Positions 5,530 to 5,609 of a stretch of 5,609 nucleotides of DNA are shown here, one piece after another (within the stretch, counting starts at the first letter, position 1; each line of letters opens with the position of its first letter). Below the pieces are notes generated by a model. It ran no database searches, had not been told where the DNA came from, and saw only the letters and a program-made list of their open reading frames with translations. Source of the DNA: CAYUNT01 sp964446285 (GTDB lineage Bacteria; Sumerlaeota; Sumerlaeia; SLMS01; CAYUNT01). Location of the stretch: the NCBI GenBank assembly GCA_964446285.1, contig CAYUNT010000253.1, positions 1 to 5,609 of the forward strand, read 5' to 3'. Position numbers and translations under genes: made by a program.

Positions 5530-5609
5530 ACGCCATTGGAACCTTTTTGAGTTCTACCAATTTCCCGTAATTCTGTTCCCTGAATTTGCTCTGAAGGAGC
5601 AAAAGAATA
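5530..5609 (+). promoter_or_regulatory. A+T-rich leader of a gene beyond the right edge
   Basis: After the mqnA stop the composition drops to about 40% G+C by hand count (32 of the last 79 bases), well below the rest of the window. No G+C-rich hairpin followed by a T-run is present, so I see no intrinsic terminator after mqnA. ATTGGAAC (5535-5542) can pair imperfectly with GTTCTACCAAT (5551-5561). TTGAGT at 5547-5552 could be a -35, but no good -10 follows. The base composition and the SD at its end suggest the 5' leader of another gene. Confidence 0.4.
5585..5603 (+). promoter_or_regulatory. Hairpin overlapping a probable ribosome binding site
   Basis: TTTGCTC (5585-5591) and GAGCAAA (5597-5603) are perfect reverse complements, with a 5-nt loop TGAAG. 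The SD GAAGGAG (5593-5599) lies partly in the loop and partly in the 3' arm, so folding would partly hide it. The final base (A at 5609) would be 9 nt after the SD, so an ATG starting at 5609 is plausible, but its next bases lie outside the window. No T-run follows the stem, so it is not an intrinsic terminator. Confidence 0.5.

Noticed and set aside
5527..5556. Intrinsic terminator after mqnA
   Set aside because: A TTTTT run occurs at 5544-5548, but no stable G+C-rich stem precedes it. The T-run would sit in the loop of the only weak pairing nearby.

Overview
The window is a stretch of bacterial chromosome, roughly 60% G+C by eye, and the wall-synthesis/cell-division (dcw) genes take up most of it. 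All genes are on the + strand, in this order: murB (3' part only), ftsQ, ftsA, ftsZ, mqnA. The order murB-ftsQ-ftsA-ftsZ is the conserved core of the dcw cluster. An FtsQ with a POTRA domain, a type II-like MurB, and the futalosine route to menaquinone (mqnA) fit a G+C-rich, probably Gram-negative, menaquinone-using lineage. I cannot name the phylum from sequence alone. The short, ragged left edge looks like the end of a metagenomic contig.

Layout: positions 1-70 are an extremely G-rich, probably corrupted start that should encode the middle of MurB. 71-574 is clean murB C-terminal sequence, ending about 49 nt before ftsQ (624-1484). After a 35-nt gap with a good Shine-Dalgarno (SD), ftsA runs 1520-2908. 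A 180-nt leader with an SD-like sequence lacking a start codon, a pyrimidine-rich stretch and two short tandem repeats precedes ftsZ (3089-4645). mqnA (4660-5529) follows 14 nt later. The last 80 nt are A+T-rich and hold a small perfect hairpin carrying an SD, so another gene probably starts at or just past the right edge.

How the genes work together: MurB completes UDP-MurNAc in the cytoplasm for peptidoglycan. FtsZ polymerises into the Z-ring, FtsA tethers it to the membrane through a C-terminal amphipathic helix, and FtsQ links the ring to the septal wall synthase through its periplasmic domains. MqnA makes the first dedicated intermediate of menaquinone and has no direct division role. 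Its close spacing to ftsZ suggests co-transcription.

I see no undescribed defence, mobile or RNA system. The points worth a second look are sequence peculiarities of known genes: an N-terminal extension on FtsA, unusual residues around the FtsZ nucleotide pocket, a Cys at the MurB catalytic position, the ftsA-ftsZ leader, and the hairpin at the right edge.
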